Source: JAKFDI01 sp044508835 (GTDB lineage Bacteria > Pseudomonadota > Gammaproteobacteria > Burkholderiales > Burkholderiaceae_C). From it: DNA of 64,000 nt. Where the stretch lies: positions 1-64,000 of the forward strand of contig JBIQHD010000023.1 of the NCBI GenBank assembly GCA_044508835.1, read 5' to 3'. Position 1 is the first letter of the stretch, and every line of letters begins with the position of its first letter. This document shows, one piece after another, positions 8,770 through 17,788 of the stretch. The position numbers were made by a program, and so were the translations under genes. The notes under the pieces are model-generated. The model was not told the DNA's origin. It did no database searches and saw nothing but the letters and a program-made list of their open reading frames with translations.

Positions 8770-8950
8770 CGATAGGGGGTCTCCTCGTGGCGGCGGGCGG
8801 CGCGGCCTGCGCCGCGGCGACGTGCCCCGAAGGGTAACCCCCGATCCGCCGCCGTCCGCCCGGCGAGAGGCCGGCCTGCGGGCATACCCCGAGCCCGCAC
8901 CGGCGATTCGCGCGCAGGGATGCACGCCGATCGCCGGTTCGTGCGGCGGC

Positions 8951-9838
8951 TCAGCCGCCCGCGACCTGGTGCGCCGCCATCAGCTCCAGTGCGCGCACGA
9001 GCGCCGAGTGGTCGAGGTCGGCCATGCCGTTGGCCGCGCACGCCTGCATGAGCTGCGCGGCGCCGGCCGTCTGCGGCAGCGCCACGCCCAGCGCACGCGC
9101 GCCGGCGAGCGCGAGGCCCACGTCCTTCTGGTGCAGGCCGATGCGGAAGCCGGGGTCGAAGGTGCGCTTGATCATGCGCTCGCCGTGCACCTCGAGGATG
9201 CGCGAGGCCGCGAAGCCGCCCATCAGCGCCTGCCGCACCTTGGCCGGGTCGGCGCCGGCCTTGCTGGCGAACAGCAGCGCCTCGCCCACGGCGGCGATGT
9301 TGAGCGCCACGATGATCTGGTTGGCCACCTTGCAGGTCTGGCCGTCGCCGTTGCCGCCGACGAGGGTGATGTTCTTGCCCATCAGCTCGAACAGCGGCCT
9401 GATGCGGTCGAACGCCGCCTGCGGGCCGCCCACCATGATGGTGAGGCTCGCGGCCTTGGCGCCGACCTCGCCGCCGGAGACGGGCGCGTCGAGGTAGTCG
9501 CAGCCGAGGTCGTTGACGGCTTTCGCGAAGCGCTTGGTCTCGATGGGCGAGATGGAGCTCATGTCCACCACCGTCTTGCCCTGGGCCAGGCCCTCGGCCA
9601 CGCCGTTCTCGCCGAAGAGCACGGCCTCCACGTCGGGCGTGTCGGGCACCATGAGGAACACGACCTCGGCCTGCCGCGCCACCTCCCGGCTGCTCTCGCA
9701 GGCGGTGACGCCCGCCTCGGCCAGCGACTGCGGCGTGGGCTTGCGGCTGTAGACGAAGAGCTCGTGGCCCCCCTTGCGCAGGTTGACGGCCATGGGCGTG
9801 CCCATGATGCCGAGGCCGATGAATCCGATCTTGCTCAT
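8951..9838 (-). CDS. garR: 2-hydroxy-3-oxopropionate (tartronate semialdehyde) reductase
   Basis: This 295-residue beta-hydroxyacid dehydrogenase reduces tartronate semialdehyde to D-glycerate. The NAD(P) loop GFIGLGIMGTPMAVNL is at residues 5-20, the substrate motif DAPVSGGEVGA near residue 118, and the catalytic lysine in GQTCKVANQI near residue 170. It is the last gene of the glucarate-degradation unit and follows the aldolase gene that makes its substrate. Close relatives act on 3-hydroxyisobutyrate, but the neighbours favour GarR. Confidence 0.9.
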   Translation of the reverse strand: MSKIGFIGLGIMGTPMAVNLRKGGHELFVYSRKPTPQSLAEAGVTACESSREVARQAEVVFLMVPDTPDVEAVLFGENGVAEGLAQGKTVVDMSSISPIETKRFAKAVNDLGCDYLDAPVSGGEVGAKAASLTIMVGGPQAAFDRIRPLFELMGKNITLVGGNGDGQTCKVANQIIVALNIAAVGEALLFASKAGADPAKVRQALMGGFAASRILEVHGERMIKRTFDPGFRIGLHQKDVGLALAGARALGVALPQTAGAAQLMQACAANGMADLDHSALVRALELMAAHQVAGG

Positions 9839-9855
9839 GCGAATGTGACTCCAGT

Positions 9856-10641
9856 TCAAGGCTTCATGAATCGGTCGCGCAGGCTCTGGGTCGCGGCCCT
9901 GAACAGCCCCAGGTCGCTGCCCACCGCCACGAAGCCCGCGCCCATGCCGAGGTAGCGGCGCGCGTCCGCCTCCACCGGGGCGAGGATGCCCGTCGGCTTG
10001 CCCGCGGCCCGGGCCGCCTGGAAGATGCCCTCGATGGCGGCCTGCACTTCCACGTGGTTGGCGTTGCCGAGGTGGCCCATGCCGGCGGCCAGGTCGGAGG
10101 GGCCGACGAAGATGCCGTCCACGCCGTCGACGGCGGCGATCTCGCCCACCGCCGCCACGCCGGCGCGGCTCTCGATCTGCACCATCACGCAGACGTTCTC
10201 GTTGGCGCGCGCCAGGTAGTCGGGCACCGTGCCGTAGCGGTTGCCGCGCTGCGACACCGACACGCCGCGGATGCCCTGCGGCGGGTAGCGCGTGGCGGCC
10301 ACGGCGCGGCGCGCCTCGTCGGCGCTCTGCACGAAGGGCACGAGGAAGTTGTAGAAGCCGGCGTCGAGCAGGCGCTTGATCTCCACCGCGTCGTTCCACG
10401 AGGGGCGCACCACCGGCGCGCTGACGCTGTCTTTCAGCGCCATGAGCTGCGGCACGAAGGTGCTCACGTCGTTGGGCGAGTGCTCGCCGTCGAGCAGCAG
10501 CCAGTCGAAGCCGGCCACGCCCAGCACCTCGGCGGTGATGGGGCTGGCGAGCGAGCACCAGCAGCCGATCAGCCGCTCGCCGGCGGCCAGGCGCTGCTTG
10601 AAGCCGTTGGGGATGCCGGAATAAGGCGTGGAGGCGGTCAT
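9856..10641 (-). CDS. garL: 5-keto-4-deoxy-D-glucarate aldolase (HpcH/HpaI family)
   Basis: The 261-residue class II aldolase is expected to split 5-dehydro-4-deoxyglucarate (and its isomer) into pyruvate and tartronate semialdehyde. Family motifs are GCWCSLASPITAEVLG (residues 26-41), LLLDGEHSPND with its catalytic histidine near residue 51, VMVQIESRAGV with the metal-binding glutamate near residue 152, and FVGPSDLAAGMG with the metal aspartate near residue 178. The start overlaps the upstream dehydrogenase gene by 4 bp. HpaI acts on a homoprotocatechuate product and is the main alternative, but GudD and GarR are in the same unit. Confidence 0.88.
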   Translation of the reverse strand: MTASTPYSGIPNGFKQRLAAGERLIGCWCSLASPITAEVLGVAGFDWLLLDGEHSPNDVSTFVPQLMALKDSVSAPVVRPSWNDAVEIKRLLDAGFYNFLVPFVQSADEARRAVAATRYPPQGIRGVSVSQRGNRYGTVPDYLARANENVCVMVQIESRAGVAAVGEIAAVDGVDGIFVGPSDLAAGMGHLGNANHVEVQAAIEGIFQAARAAGKPTGILAPVEADARRYLGMGAGFVAVGSDLGLFRAATQSLRDRFMKP

Positions 10642-11603
10642 GGGGCGGTCCTGTGCGAAGGCAGCGGGGCGGGCGCGACGAGCCGGCCCTCGCGGAAGAA
10701 GGCGTCGAGGTTGGCGAGCATCAGCTCGCCCATCGCGCGGCGGGTTTCGTGCGTGCCGCTGGCCATGTGCGGCAGCAGCACCACGTGGTCGAGCTCGAGC
10801 AGCGCGCCGGGCACGCGCGGCTCATGCAGGAAGACGTCGAGCGCGGCGCCGCCGAGGCGGCGTGCCGCCAGCGCGGCGACCAGCGCCGGCTCGTCGATCA
10901 CGCTGCCGCGCGAGACGTTGACGAGAAAGCCCTGCGGCCCGAGCGCGTCGATGACCTCGGCCGAGATCAGGCCGCGCGCCTCGCCGGCGGCGGCCACGAC
11001 GAGGAAGTCGGCCCAGCGCGCGAGTTCGAGCACCGAGGGCTCGAAGGCATGGGCCACGCCCTCGGCAGCGCGGCGGTTGGTGTAGCGCACCTCCATGTCG
11101 AAGCCGCTGGCGCGGCGCGCGATCACCCGGCCGATGCGCCCGAGGCCGACGATGCCCAGCCGCTTGCCGCTCACGCGTGTCGTGAGCGGATAACGGGTGC
11201 GGGCCCAGTCGCCGCGGCGCACGAAGCGGTCGGCCGCACTCAGGCCGCGCGCCACGTCGAGCAGCGCGCCGAAGGCGAGGTCGGCCACGCAGTCGTTGAG
11301 CACGCCGGGCGTGTAGCCCACGGCGATGCCGCGCTCGGCGGCCGCGGCCAGGTCGATCGCGTCCAGCCCGACGCCGAAGCTGGAGATCACCCGCAGCGAC
11401 GGCAGCGCGCGGATGAGCGCCGCCGACGCGCCGGCCATCGCGCTGGTGGCAACGCCGGCGAAGCGCGCGCCCTCGGCGGCGAGGAAGCCGGCCGGGTCGC
11501 TCTCGCGCCACAGCGGGTGCACGTCGTAGCGCGCGGCAAGGCCCGCCTCCACCTCCTTCGCGAGCGAGAGCGTCTGCAGGACCTGCGGGCGGGCGTCGGC
11601 CAT
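10638..11603 (-). CDS. D-isomer-specific 2-hydroxyacid dehydrogenase
   Basis: The 321-residue protein has the family's NAD-binding motif GIVGLGRIGRVIARRA near residue 149, VNVSRGSVIDE near residue 227 with the active-site arginine, and the catalytic histidine in LPHMASGTHE near residue 279. Hydroxypyruvate/glyoxylate reductase activity is the likeliest role, which fits a pathway passing through tartronate semialdehyde, hydroxypyruvate and glycerate. It lies between garL (4-bp overlap) and gudD (3-bp gap), so it is co-transcribed with them. Confidence 0.87.
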   Translation of the reverse strand: MADARPQVLQTLSLAKEVEAGLAARYDVHPLWRESDPAGFLAAEGARFAGVATSAMAGASAALIRALPSLRVISSFGVGLDAIDLAAAAERGIAVGYTPGVLNDCVADLAFGALLDVARGLSAADRFVRRGDWARTRYPLTTRVSGKRLGIVGLGRIGRVIARRASGFDMEVRYTNRRAAEGVAHAFEPSVLELARWADFLVVAAAGEARGLISAEVIDALGPQGFLVNVSRGSVIDEPALVAALAARRLGGAALDVFLHEPRVPGALLELDHVVLLPHMASGTHETRRAMGELMLANLDAFFREGRLVAPAPLPSHRTAP

Positions 11604-11606
11604 GCG

Positions 11607-12941
11607 TCAGCGCACCATGCACGGCCGCTTCGGATCGAAGCGCCAGTTCGGCACCAGGCACTGCATCGCCACCGCGTCGTCGCGCGCGCCCAGGCCCTGC
11701 TGCAGGTAGAGCTGGTGGGCGCGCTCGACCTCGGCCATGTCGAGCTCGACGCCGAGGCCCGGCGCCTTCGGCACGGCCACCTCGCCGCCCGCGATGCGCA
11801 GCGGCTCGCGCGTGAGGCGCTGGCCATCCTGCCAGATCCAGTGGGTGTCGATGGCCGTCACGCGGCCCGGCGCGGCGGCCGCGGCGTGGGTGAACATCGC
11901 CAGCGACACGTCGAAGTGGTTGTTGGAGTGCGAGCCCCAGGTCAGGCCGAAGTCGCGGCAGGTCTGGGCCACCCGCACCGCGCCCTGCATCGTCCAGAAA
12001 TGCGGGTCGGCCAGCGGGATGTCCACCGCCTGCAGCGTGAGCGCGTGCATCATCTGCCGCCAGTCGGTGGCGACCATGTTGGTGGCGGTGGGCAGGCCGG
12101 TGGCGCGGCGGAACTCGGCCATCACCTCACGGCCGGAGAAGCCGCCCTCGGCGCCGCACGGGTCCTCGGCATAGGCCAGCACGCCGTGCAGGTCGCGCAG
12201 CAGGCGCACGGCGTCGGCCAGCAGCCAGCCGCCGTTGGGGTCGAGCGTGATGCGCGCGTCGGGAAAGCGTTCCTTCAGCGCGACGATGGCCTCGACCTCC
12301 TCCTCGCCGCGCAGCACGCCGCCCTTGAGCTTGAAGTCGGCGAAGCCGTAGCGCGCCTGCGCGGCCTCGGCCAGGCGCACGACGGCCTGCGGCGTCATCG
12401 CCTCCTCGTGGCGCAGGCGCAGCCAGTCGTCCGCGGCCTCGGGCGCCTGCGCGTACGGCAGCTCGCTCCTGCGCCGGTCGCCCACGTAGAAAAGGTAGCC
12501 GAGCATGGGCACCGACTCGCGCTGCTGCCCTTCGCCCAGCAGCTCGCACAGCGGCACGCCGAGGTGCTGGCCCATCAGGTCCAGCAGCGCCGATTCGAGC
12601 GCGGTGACGGCGTGGATGGTGGTGCGCAGGTCGAAGGTCTGCAGCCCGCGCCCGCCCGCGTCGCGGTCGGCGAAGCGCGTGCGCACGGTGTTCAGCAGCC
12701 GCTGCCAGCGGCCGATGGGCTGGCCGACCAGCAGCTCGCGCGCGTCGTCCAGCGTCCGGCGGATCGCCTCGCCCCCGGGCACCTCGCCCACGCCGGTGCG
12801 GCCGGCGCTGTCGGTGAGGATGGCGAGGTTGCGGGTGAAGAACGGCGCATGCGCGCCGCTCAGGTTGAGCAGCATGCTGTCGCGCCCGGCGACGGGCACG
12901 ACGCGAAGGTCTTTGATGACGGGGGTCGTGGTACTGCTCAT
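11607..12941 (-). CDS. gudD: Glucarate dehydratase
   Basis: The 444-residue enolase-superfamily enzyme dehydrates D-glucarate (and L-idarate) to 5-dehydro-4-deoxy-D-glucarate. The family residues are in order: lysine pair in FKLKGG near residue 205, metal ligands in ITLDPNGGW (D, N), YAEDPCG (E) and TNMVATDW (N), and the catalytic histidine in WGSHSNNHFD near residue 337. Length is normal for GudD. It opens the gudD-dehydrogenase-garL-garR run. Upstream are intergenic repeats and then a Bug receptor gene. Confidence 0.94.
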   Translation of the reverse strand: MSSTTTPVIKDLRVVPVAGRDSMLLNLSGAHAPFFTRNLAILTDSAGRTGVGEVPGGEAIRRTLDDARELLVGQPIGRWQRLLNTVRTRFADRDAGGRGLQTFDLRTTIHAVTALESALLDLMGQHLGVPLCELLGEGQQRESVPMLGYLFYVGDRRRSELPYAQAPEAADDWLRLRHEEAMTPQAVVRLAEAAQARYGFADFKLKGGVLRGEEEVEAIVALKERFPDARITLDPNGGWLLADAVRLLRDLHGVLAYAEDPCGAEGGFSGREVMAEFRRATGLPTATNMVATDWRQMMHALTLQAVDIPLADPHFWTMQGAVRVAQTCRDFGLTWGSHSNNHFDVSLAMFTHAAAAAPGRVTAIDTHWIWQDGQRLTREPLRIAGGEVAVPKAPGLGVELDMAEVERAHQLYLQQGLGARDDAVAMQCLVPNWRFDPKRPCMVR

Positions 12942-12964
12942 GACATTCGGCGCATAGGCAAGAG

Positions 12965-13012
12965 GGCTTCGACAAGCTCAGCCCGGCCCTTCGACAAGCT
13001 CAGGGCGAACGG
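12965..13012. repeat. Two copies of the CTTCGACAAGCTCAG repeat
   Basis: Two copies of CTTCGACAAGCTCAG lie head to tail, at about 12967-12981 and 12989-13003, in the gap between gudD and the Bug receptor gene. The second ends GGGCGAACGG. They belong to the same family as the tandem array at 29-176. Confidence 0.75.
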
Positions 13013-13040
13013 TACGCGCATCGCAACGCCGAAGGCGAGC

Positions 13041-13123
13041 GCCCTCAAGCAAACGCCGCGGATCCGGCTCCGCCGGTCCGCCAGCGTTGCCCCCTGGGGG
13101 GCGCGCGAAGCGCGTAGGGGGGG
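13041..13123 (-). repeat. Post-stop composite hairpin repeat, copy 1
   Basis: Read on the minus strand, this copy begins immediately after the TGA of the Bug receptor gene with CCCCCCCTACGCGC. It then has a CGCGCTTCGCGCG hairpin, CCCCCCAGGGGG, and a second hairpin containing GGACCGGCGGAGCCGG and ATCCGCGGCG. Further copies lie at 32797, 35946 and 44391, always in the same orientation relative to the preceding gene. Confidence 0.8.
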
Positions 13124-14104
13124 TCAATTCACTGTGATGTTGCCCGTAGCGATCACATGCTTCCAGCGCGCGAACTCCTCGGCCTGGAACTTCGCGAACT
13201 GCGCGGGCGTGTTGGCGACGATCTCGAAGCCGAGGCCGGTGAGCTTGGGCTTGACCTGCGGGTCGTTGAGCGCGGCGGCGATGGCCGCATGCAGCTTGGC
13301 CTTCACGTCGGCGGGCAGGCCGTGCGGCGCGGCCACGGCCTGCCACGAGTACACGTCGGCGTTCTTCACGCCCGCCTCGGCCAGCGTCGGCACGTCGGGC
13401 AGCAGCGGCGAGCGCTTGTCGCCCGTCACGGCCAGCGGGCGCAGCTTGCCGGCGGCCACGTGCTGCACCACGACGTTGATGTTCTGGAACGAGGCGTCGA
13501 CCACGCCGCCCAGCAGGTCGGTCATGGCCGGGGCGCCGCCCTTGTAGGGCACGTGGATGCCGGTGGTGCCGGTCTGCTGCCAGAACAGCGCCGCCGTCAG
13601 GTGGTCGGACGAGCCGCTGCCCGAGGAGGCGAAGGTCATCTTGCCGGGCTCCTTCTTCAGCGCCGCCAGCACGTCGGCCACGCTCTTCAGTGGCGACGCC
13701 GCCGGCACGACCAGGACGTTGGGCGCCTGCACCGCCACGGTGATGGGGTCGAGGTCCTTCAGCGCGTCGTAGGGCACGTTCTTGATGAGGTGCGGGGCAA
13801 TGACGAAGGGCCCGAGCGACGACACGAAGAGGGTGTAGCCGTCGGGCGCGGCGCGCGCGACCTGCCCCGCGCCGATGGTGCCGGTGGCGCCGGCGCGGTT
13901 GTCGACCACGAAGCTCTGGCCCAGGCGGTCCTGCAGTTGCTGCGCCAGCGTGCGGGCGATCATGTCGGTGGAGCCGCCGGGCGGGAACGGCACGACGATG
14001 GTGACCGTCTTGCTCGGGTAGGCCGCGGTCTGGGCCGACGCGGGGGCCACGGCGGCGGCAAGCAGGGTGGCGGCGCACAGCGCCGTGCGGAGAAGGTGCT
14101 TCAT
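13124..14104 (-). CDS. Bug-family tripartite tricarboxylate transporter receptor
   Basis: The 326-residue periplasmic binding protein has a signal peptide (residues 1 to about 26, ending ASAQ). It carries the Bug signature PSKTVTIVVPFPPGGSTDMIAR at residues 30-51 and the ligand-loop motif VDNRAGATGTIGA near residue 75. Bug proteins bind carboxylates for TctAB-type carriers; no tctAB genes are in the window, so it must use a distant permease. Its position beside gudD and a GntR regulator suggests glucarate or a related diacid as ligand. The start at 14104 has a GGAG site; the longer frame to 14335 is not supported. Confidence 0.9.
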   Translation of the reverse strand: MKHLLRTALCAATLLAAAVAPASAQTAAYPSKTVTIVVPFPPGGSTDMIARTLAQQLQDRLGQSFVVDNRAGATGTIGAGQVARAAPDGYTLFVSSLGPFVIAPHLIKNVPYDALKDLDPITVAVQAPNVLVVPAASPLKSVADVLAALKKEPGKMTFASSGSGSSDHLTAALFWQQTGTTGIHVPYKGGAPAMTDLLGGVVDASFQNINVVVQHVAAGKLRPLAVTGDKRSPLLPDVPTLAEAGVKNADVYSWQAVAAPHGLPADVKAKLHAAIAAALNDPQVKPKLTGLGFEIVANTPAQFAKFQAEEFARWKHVIATGNITVN

Positions 14105-14142
14105 GGCGGGCTCCAGGCGGCGGAGAAAGGCCGCGGTTGGCT

Positions 14143-14165
14143 GTTGTCGTACGTCATCGTACAAC
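14143..14165. promoter_or_regulatory. Candidate GntR operator 1
   Basis: GTTGT-N13-ACAAC, with internal CGTACG and CGTAC segments, lies 39-61 bp upstream of the Bug receptor start. It shares the GTTGT/GTAC/ACAAC elements with the perfect palindrome at 15078-15090. Both flank the gene for a GntR/FCD regulator. Assignment of that regulator to these sites is inferred. Confidence 0.5.
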
Positions 14166-14243
14166 TTAAACCGGAGGAATGCCATTCCGGGAAAGCCCCG
14201 ACTCCCGGAACGGCCCGCGCCCAGCCCGCGGCGGAGGCCGGCC

Positions 14244-14996
14244 TCAGGCCGAGCCGGCCGACACCAGCGCCGCCGCGCGCCGGCGGCGCTCGCGGCTGTT
14301 GGCGAGGTGCGTGCGCATGGCCGCGCGCGCGGCATCGGCGTCCTGCGCGGTGATGGCGTCGAGGATGCTCTCGTGCTCGGCGTTCACCCGGCGCAGGTAG
14401 GCCTGGCGCTCGCGGTCGATGTCGGGCGAGCCGGCGTCGAGCCGCGCCCGCGGAATGATCAGCGCGCCGAGCGTGGCCATCAGCTGCGCGAAGTGGTCGT
14501 TCTGCGTCGCGCGGGCGATCTCGCTGTGGAACTGGAAGTCGGCCGCCACCGCGTCGCGCCCCGCCTCCACCGCCTGCGTCATCGCGTCGAGCGCGCGCCG
14601 CATCGCCGCGAGGTTGTCGGCCGTGCGCCGCGCGGCGGCCAGCGCCGCGGCCTCGGTCTCCACGCCGATGCGCAGCTCGAGCACCGAGATCACGTCGTGC
14701 AGCGTGGCGAACTGCTCGGGCGCGATGCGAAAGCCGTTGCCCTCGGCCAGGCCGAGCACGAAGGTGCCCACGCCGTGGCGCGTCTCCACCAGGCCCGAGG
14801 CCTGCAGCTTGGAGATCGCCTCGCGCACCACGGTGCGGCTGACGCCGAACTCGGCCATGATTTCCGATTCGGTGGGCAGCTTGTCGCCGGTGGCGAGGCG
14901 GCCCTCGCGGATGCGCTCGCCCAGCGCCTCGACGAGCGCGAGGCCCAGCGTGCGCGGGCGCCGCCGCGCGGAGATGACTTCGGGAACGCTGCTCAT
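14244..14996 (-). CDS. GntR-family (FadR/FCD) transcriptional regulator
   Basis: The 250-residue regulator has an N-terminal winged helix (LPTESEIMAEFGVSRTVVREA, about residues 40-60, quoted here as its core ESEIMAEFGVSRTVVREA). The C-terminal FCD ligand domain begins near residue 95, with the usual metal-binding histidines suggested by FQFHSEIARATQND. It lies between two Bug receptor genes in the glucarate/galactarate cluster, so it probably represses both divergent units until a sugar diacid or intermediate is bound. The start at 14996 is the first ATG consistent with family length. Confidence 0.88.
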   Translation of the reverse strand: MSSVPEVISARRRPRTLGLALVEALGERIREGRLATGDKLPTESEIMAEFGVSRTVVREAISKLQASGLVETRHGVGTFVLGLAEGNGFRIAPEQFATLHDVISVLELRIGVETEAAALAAARRTADNLAAMRRALDAMTQAVEAGRDAVAADFQFHSEIARATQNDHFAQLMATLGALIIPRARLDAGSPDIDRERQAYLRRVNAEHESILDAITAQDADAARAAMRTHLANSRERRRRAAALVSAGSA

Positions 14997-15077
14997 CGGC
15001 TTCCTGACAGATGACTCCGTGGATACCCGCATGCGTCTTGACAGACGCCGGGGCCCTGCTTGAGGATTTCGATTGAT

Positions 15078-15090
15078 GTTGTACGACAAC
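15078..15090. promoter_or_regulatory. Candidate GntR operator 2
   Basis: GTTGTACGACAAC is a 13-bp palindrome with perfect 5-bp arms around ACG, in the divergent gap between the GntR gene and the second Bug receptor gene. Its form fits sites described for FCD-type GntR regulators. A related sequence is at 14143-14165. Confidence 0.6.
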
Positions 15091-15242
15091 TGATGACGGA
15101 CGACAAGACCTTCGGAACCCAATGTACCAACTCCACGGCCTGGCGGGCGCTTCCTGCGCACCGGCGAACGCCGTTCCGACCGAATCGAGACCGTCGACCT
15201 GCGCCGAGTTTCCCCAAGCCCCCAACCTCCCGGAGTTTCGAC

Positions 15243-16220
15243 ATGCCCGTCACCCGCCGCCCCTTCGTCGCCCTGACGCTCGCCGCCCTCTGCGGCACCG
15301 CCTTCAACGTCCACGCGCAGGAGGCGTGGCCGGCCAGGCCGGTGCGCATCGTCGTGCCGTTCGCGGCCGGCGGCACCTCCGACATCCTCGCGCGCACGCT
15401 GGCCGAGAAGCTGCAGGCGGCGCTCGGCCAGACCATGGTCATCGAGAACAAGGCCGGCGCGGGCGGCGTGATCGGCGCCGACGTGGTGGCGAAGTCGGCG
15501 CCCGACGGCTACACCTTCCTGCTGGGCACCATCGCGAGCCACGCCATCAACCCGGTGCTCAAGCCCAACATGCCCTACGACGCGGCCAGGGACTTCGCGC
15601 CCGTGATCCTGCTGGGCAGCATCTCCAACGTGCTGCTCGTGGGCGCCGGCCAGCCCTACAAGAGCGTCAAGGACGTGATCGCCGCCGCCAAGGCCAGCCC
15701 CGGCAGCATCGCCTTCGCCTCGGCCGGCCAGGGCAGTTCGCAGCACATGTCGGGCGAGACCTTCAAGCTGCTGGCCGGCGCCGACATCACGCACGTGCCC
15801 TACAAGGGCAGCGCGCCGGCGGTGCAGGACCTGATCGCCGGGCAGATCCCGATGAGCTTCGAGACGGCCACCGTCGCGCTGCCGCACGTCAAGAGCGGCA
15901 AGGCGCGCGCGCTCGCCGTCACCTCCGCCCGGCGCAGCGCCGTGCTGCCCGACACGCCCACGCTGCAGGAAGCCGGCGTGCCCGGCTTCGACGTGGCGAG
16001 CTGGCAGGCGCTGTACGCGCCGGCGGGCACGCCGGCGGCCATCGTCGCGCGCATGAACGCCGAGATCCAGAAGATCATCGCCACGCCCGAGATGAAGGCC
16101 AAGATGGAAGGCCTCGGCCTCGAGTACGCGCCCAACACGCCGGAGCAGTTCGCCGACTTCGGCCGCGGCGAGCTCGTCAAGTGGACGAAGATCGTCAAGG
16201 ACGGCAACGTCAAGCTCTGA
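15243..16220 (+). CDS. Bug-family tripartite tricarboxylate transporter receptor
   Basis: The 325-residue protein is a second Bug receptor. It has a signal peptide (residues 1 to about 23, ending VHAQ), the signature VRIVVPFAAGGTSDILART near residue 32, and IENKAGAGGVIGADVV near residue 70. It is 5 bp upstream of garD and transcribed with it, so galactarate or another aldarate is its likely ligand. The ATG at 15243 has a GGAG site 8 bases upstream; an upstream extension to 15060 would destroy the signal peptide. Confidence 0.9.
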   Translation: MPVTRRPFVALTLAALCGTAFNVHAQEAWPARPVRIVVPFAAGGTSDILARTLAEKLQAALGQTMVIENKAGAGGVIGADVVAKSAPDGYTFLLGTIASHAINPVLKPNMPYDAARDFAPVILLGSISNVLLVGAGQPYKSVKDVIAAAKASPGSIAFASAGQGSSQHMSGETFKLLAGADITHVPYKGSAPAVQDLIAGQIPMSFETATVALPHVKSGKARALAVTSARRSAVLPDTPTLQEAGVPGFDVASWQALYAPAGTPAAIVARMNAEIQKIIATPEMKAKMEGLGLEYAPNTPEQFADFGRGELVKWTKIVKDGNVKL

Positions 16221-16225
16221 TTCCC

Positions 16226-17788
16226 ATGCCCGCCGTGCCCAGGCCGCCGCTGTACATCCGCATGCACGAGCGCGACAACGTCGCGATCGTGGCCAACGAC
16301 GGCGGCCTGGAGGCCGGCAGCGTGTTCCCGGGCGGCCTGGCGCTGCGCGAGCGCGTGCCGCAGGGCCACAAGGTGGCGCTCTCGGACATCGCCGCCGGCG
16401 AGCCGGTGCGCCGCTACGGCGTGGCGATCGGCCTGGCCGAGCGCGACATCGCGGCCGGCAGCTGGGTGCACGAGCGCCTGCTGAAGATGCCCGCGGCGCG
16501 CAGCCTCGACGGCCTGCCCGTCGCCACCGCCCGGCCCGCCGCGCTGCCGCCGCTCGAGGGCTACACCTTCGAGGGCTACCGCAACGCCGACGGCTCGGTG
16601 GGCACGCGCAACATCCTCGCCATCACCACCACGGTGCAGTGCGTGGCCGGCGTGGTGGCGCACGCGGTGCGGCGCATCAAGGCCGAGCTGCTGCCGCGCT
16701 TTCCGAACGTCGACGACGTGGTCGGGCTGGAGCACGGCTACGGCTGCGGCGTGGCCATCGACGCGGCCGATGCCGTGGTGCCCATCCGCACCCTGCGCAA
16801 CATCAGCCTCAACCCGAACTTCGGCGGCGAGGTGATGGTGGTGAGCCTGGGCTGCGAGAAGCTGCAGCCCGAGCGCCTGCTGCCGCCCGGCAGCGTGCCC
16901 ATCCGCGACGAGCGCGACGGGACGCAGGGCCTCGACGTGGTGCGCCTGCAGGACGAGGCGCACGTCGGCTTCGAGTCCATGGTCGAGTCGATCCTGTCGC
17001 GCGCGGCCGGGCACCTGGCGCGGCTCGACGCGCGCCGCCGCGAGACCTGCCCCGCCTCCGAACTGGTGGTCGGCGTGCAGTGCGGCGGCAGCGACGCCTT
17101 CTCCGGCGTGACGGCCAACCCCGCGGTCGGCTTCGCCACCGACCTGCTGGTGCGCGCCGGCGCGAGCGTGATGTTCTCGGAAGTGACCGAGGTGCGCGAC
17201 GGCATCGACCAGCTCACCGCGCGCGCGGCGAGCCCCGAGGTGGCCGAGGCCATGGTCCGCGAGATGGCCTGGTACGACGCCTACCTCGCCCGCGGCCGGG
17301 TGGACCGCAGCGCCAACACCACGCCGGGCAACAAGCAGGGCGGGCTGTCCAACATCGTGGAGAAGGCGATGGGCTCCATCGTCAAGTCGGGCACGGCGCC
17401 GATCTCGGGCGTGCTGGCGCCGGGCGAGAAGCTGCGGCGCAAGGGCCTGATCTACGCCGCCACGCCGGCCAGCGACTTCATCTGCGGCACCCTGCAGCTG
17501 GCCGCCGGCATGAACCTGCACGTCTTCACCACCGGCCGCGGCACGCCCTACGGCCTGGCCGAGTGCCCGGTCATCAAGGTCGCCACGCGCAGCGACCTGG
17601 CCCGCCGCTGGCACGACCTGATGGACGTGAACGCCGGGCGCATCGCCGACGGCGAGGCCGGCATCGAGGACGTCGGCTGGGAGCTCTTCCACCTCATGCT
17701 CGAGGTGGCGAGCGGGCGGCGCACCTGGGCCGAGCGGCACCGGCTGCACAACGCGCTGGTGCTGTTCAATCCGGCGCCGGTGACCTGA
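16226..17788 (+). CDS. garD: Galactarate dehydratase (UxaA/GarD family)
   Basis: The 520-residue enzyme dehydrates galactarate to 5-dehydro-4-deoxy-D-glucarate, the same intermediate GudD makes, so both acids feed the GarL-GarR route. The N-terminal SAF-like domain (about residues 10-85, MHERDNVAIVANDGG) precedes the catalytic part. Conserved iron-site-type cysteines are in HGYGCGV, SLGCEKLQ and VQCGGSD. The family block TTPGNKQGGLSNIVEKAMGS lies near residue 365. Altronate dehydratase is the main alternative, but GarD fits the length and cluster. Confidence 0.9.
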   Translation: MPAVPRPPLYIRMHERDNVAIVANDGGLEAGSVFPGGLALRERVPQGHKVALSDIAAGEPVRRYGVAIGLAERDIAAGSWVHERLLKMPAARSLDGLPVATARPAALPPLEGYTFEGYRNADGSVGTRNILAITTTVQCVAGVVAHAVRRIKAELLPRFPNVDDVVGLEHGYGCGVAIDAADAVVPIRTLRNISLNPNFGGEVMVVSLGCEKLQPERLLPPGSVPIRDERDGTQGLDVVRLQDEAHVGFESMVESILSRAAGHLARLDARRRETCPASELVVGVQCGGSDAFSGVTANPAVGFATDLLVRAGASVMFSEVTEVRDGIDQLTARAASPEVAEAMVREMAWYDAYLARGRVDRSANTTPGNKQGGLSNIVEKAMGSIVKSGTAPISGVLAPGEKLRRKGLIYAATPASDFICGTLQLAAGMNLHVFTTGRGTPYGLAECPVIKVATRSDLARRWHDLMDVNAGRIADGEAGIEDVGWELFHLMLEVASGRRTWAERHRLHNALVLFNPAPVT

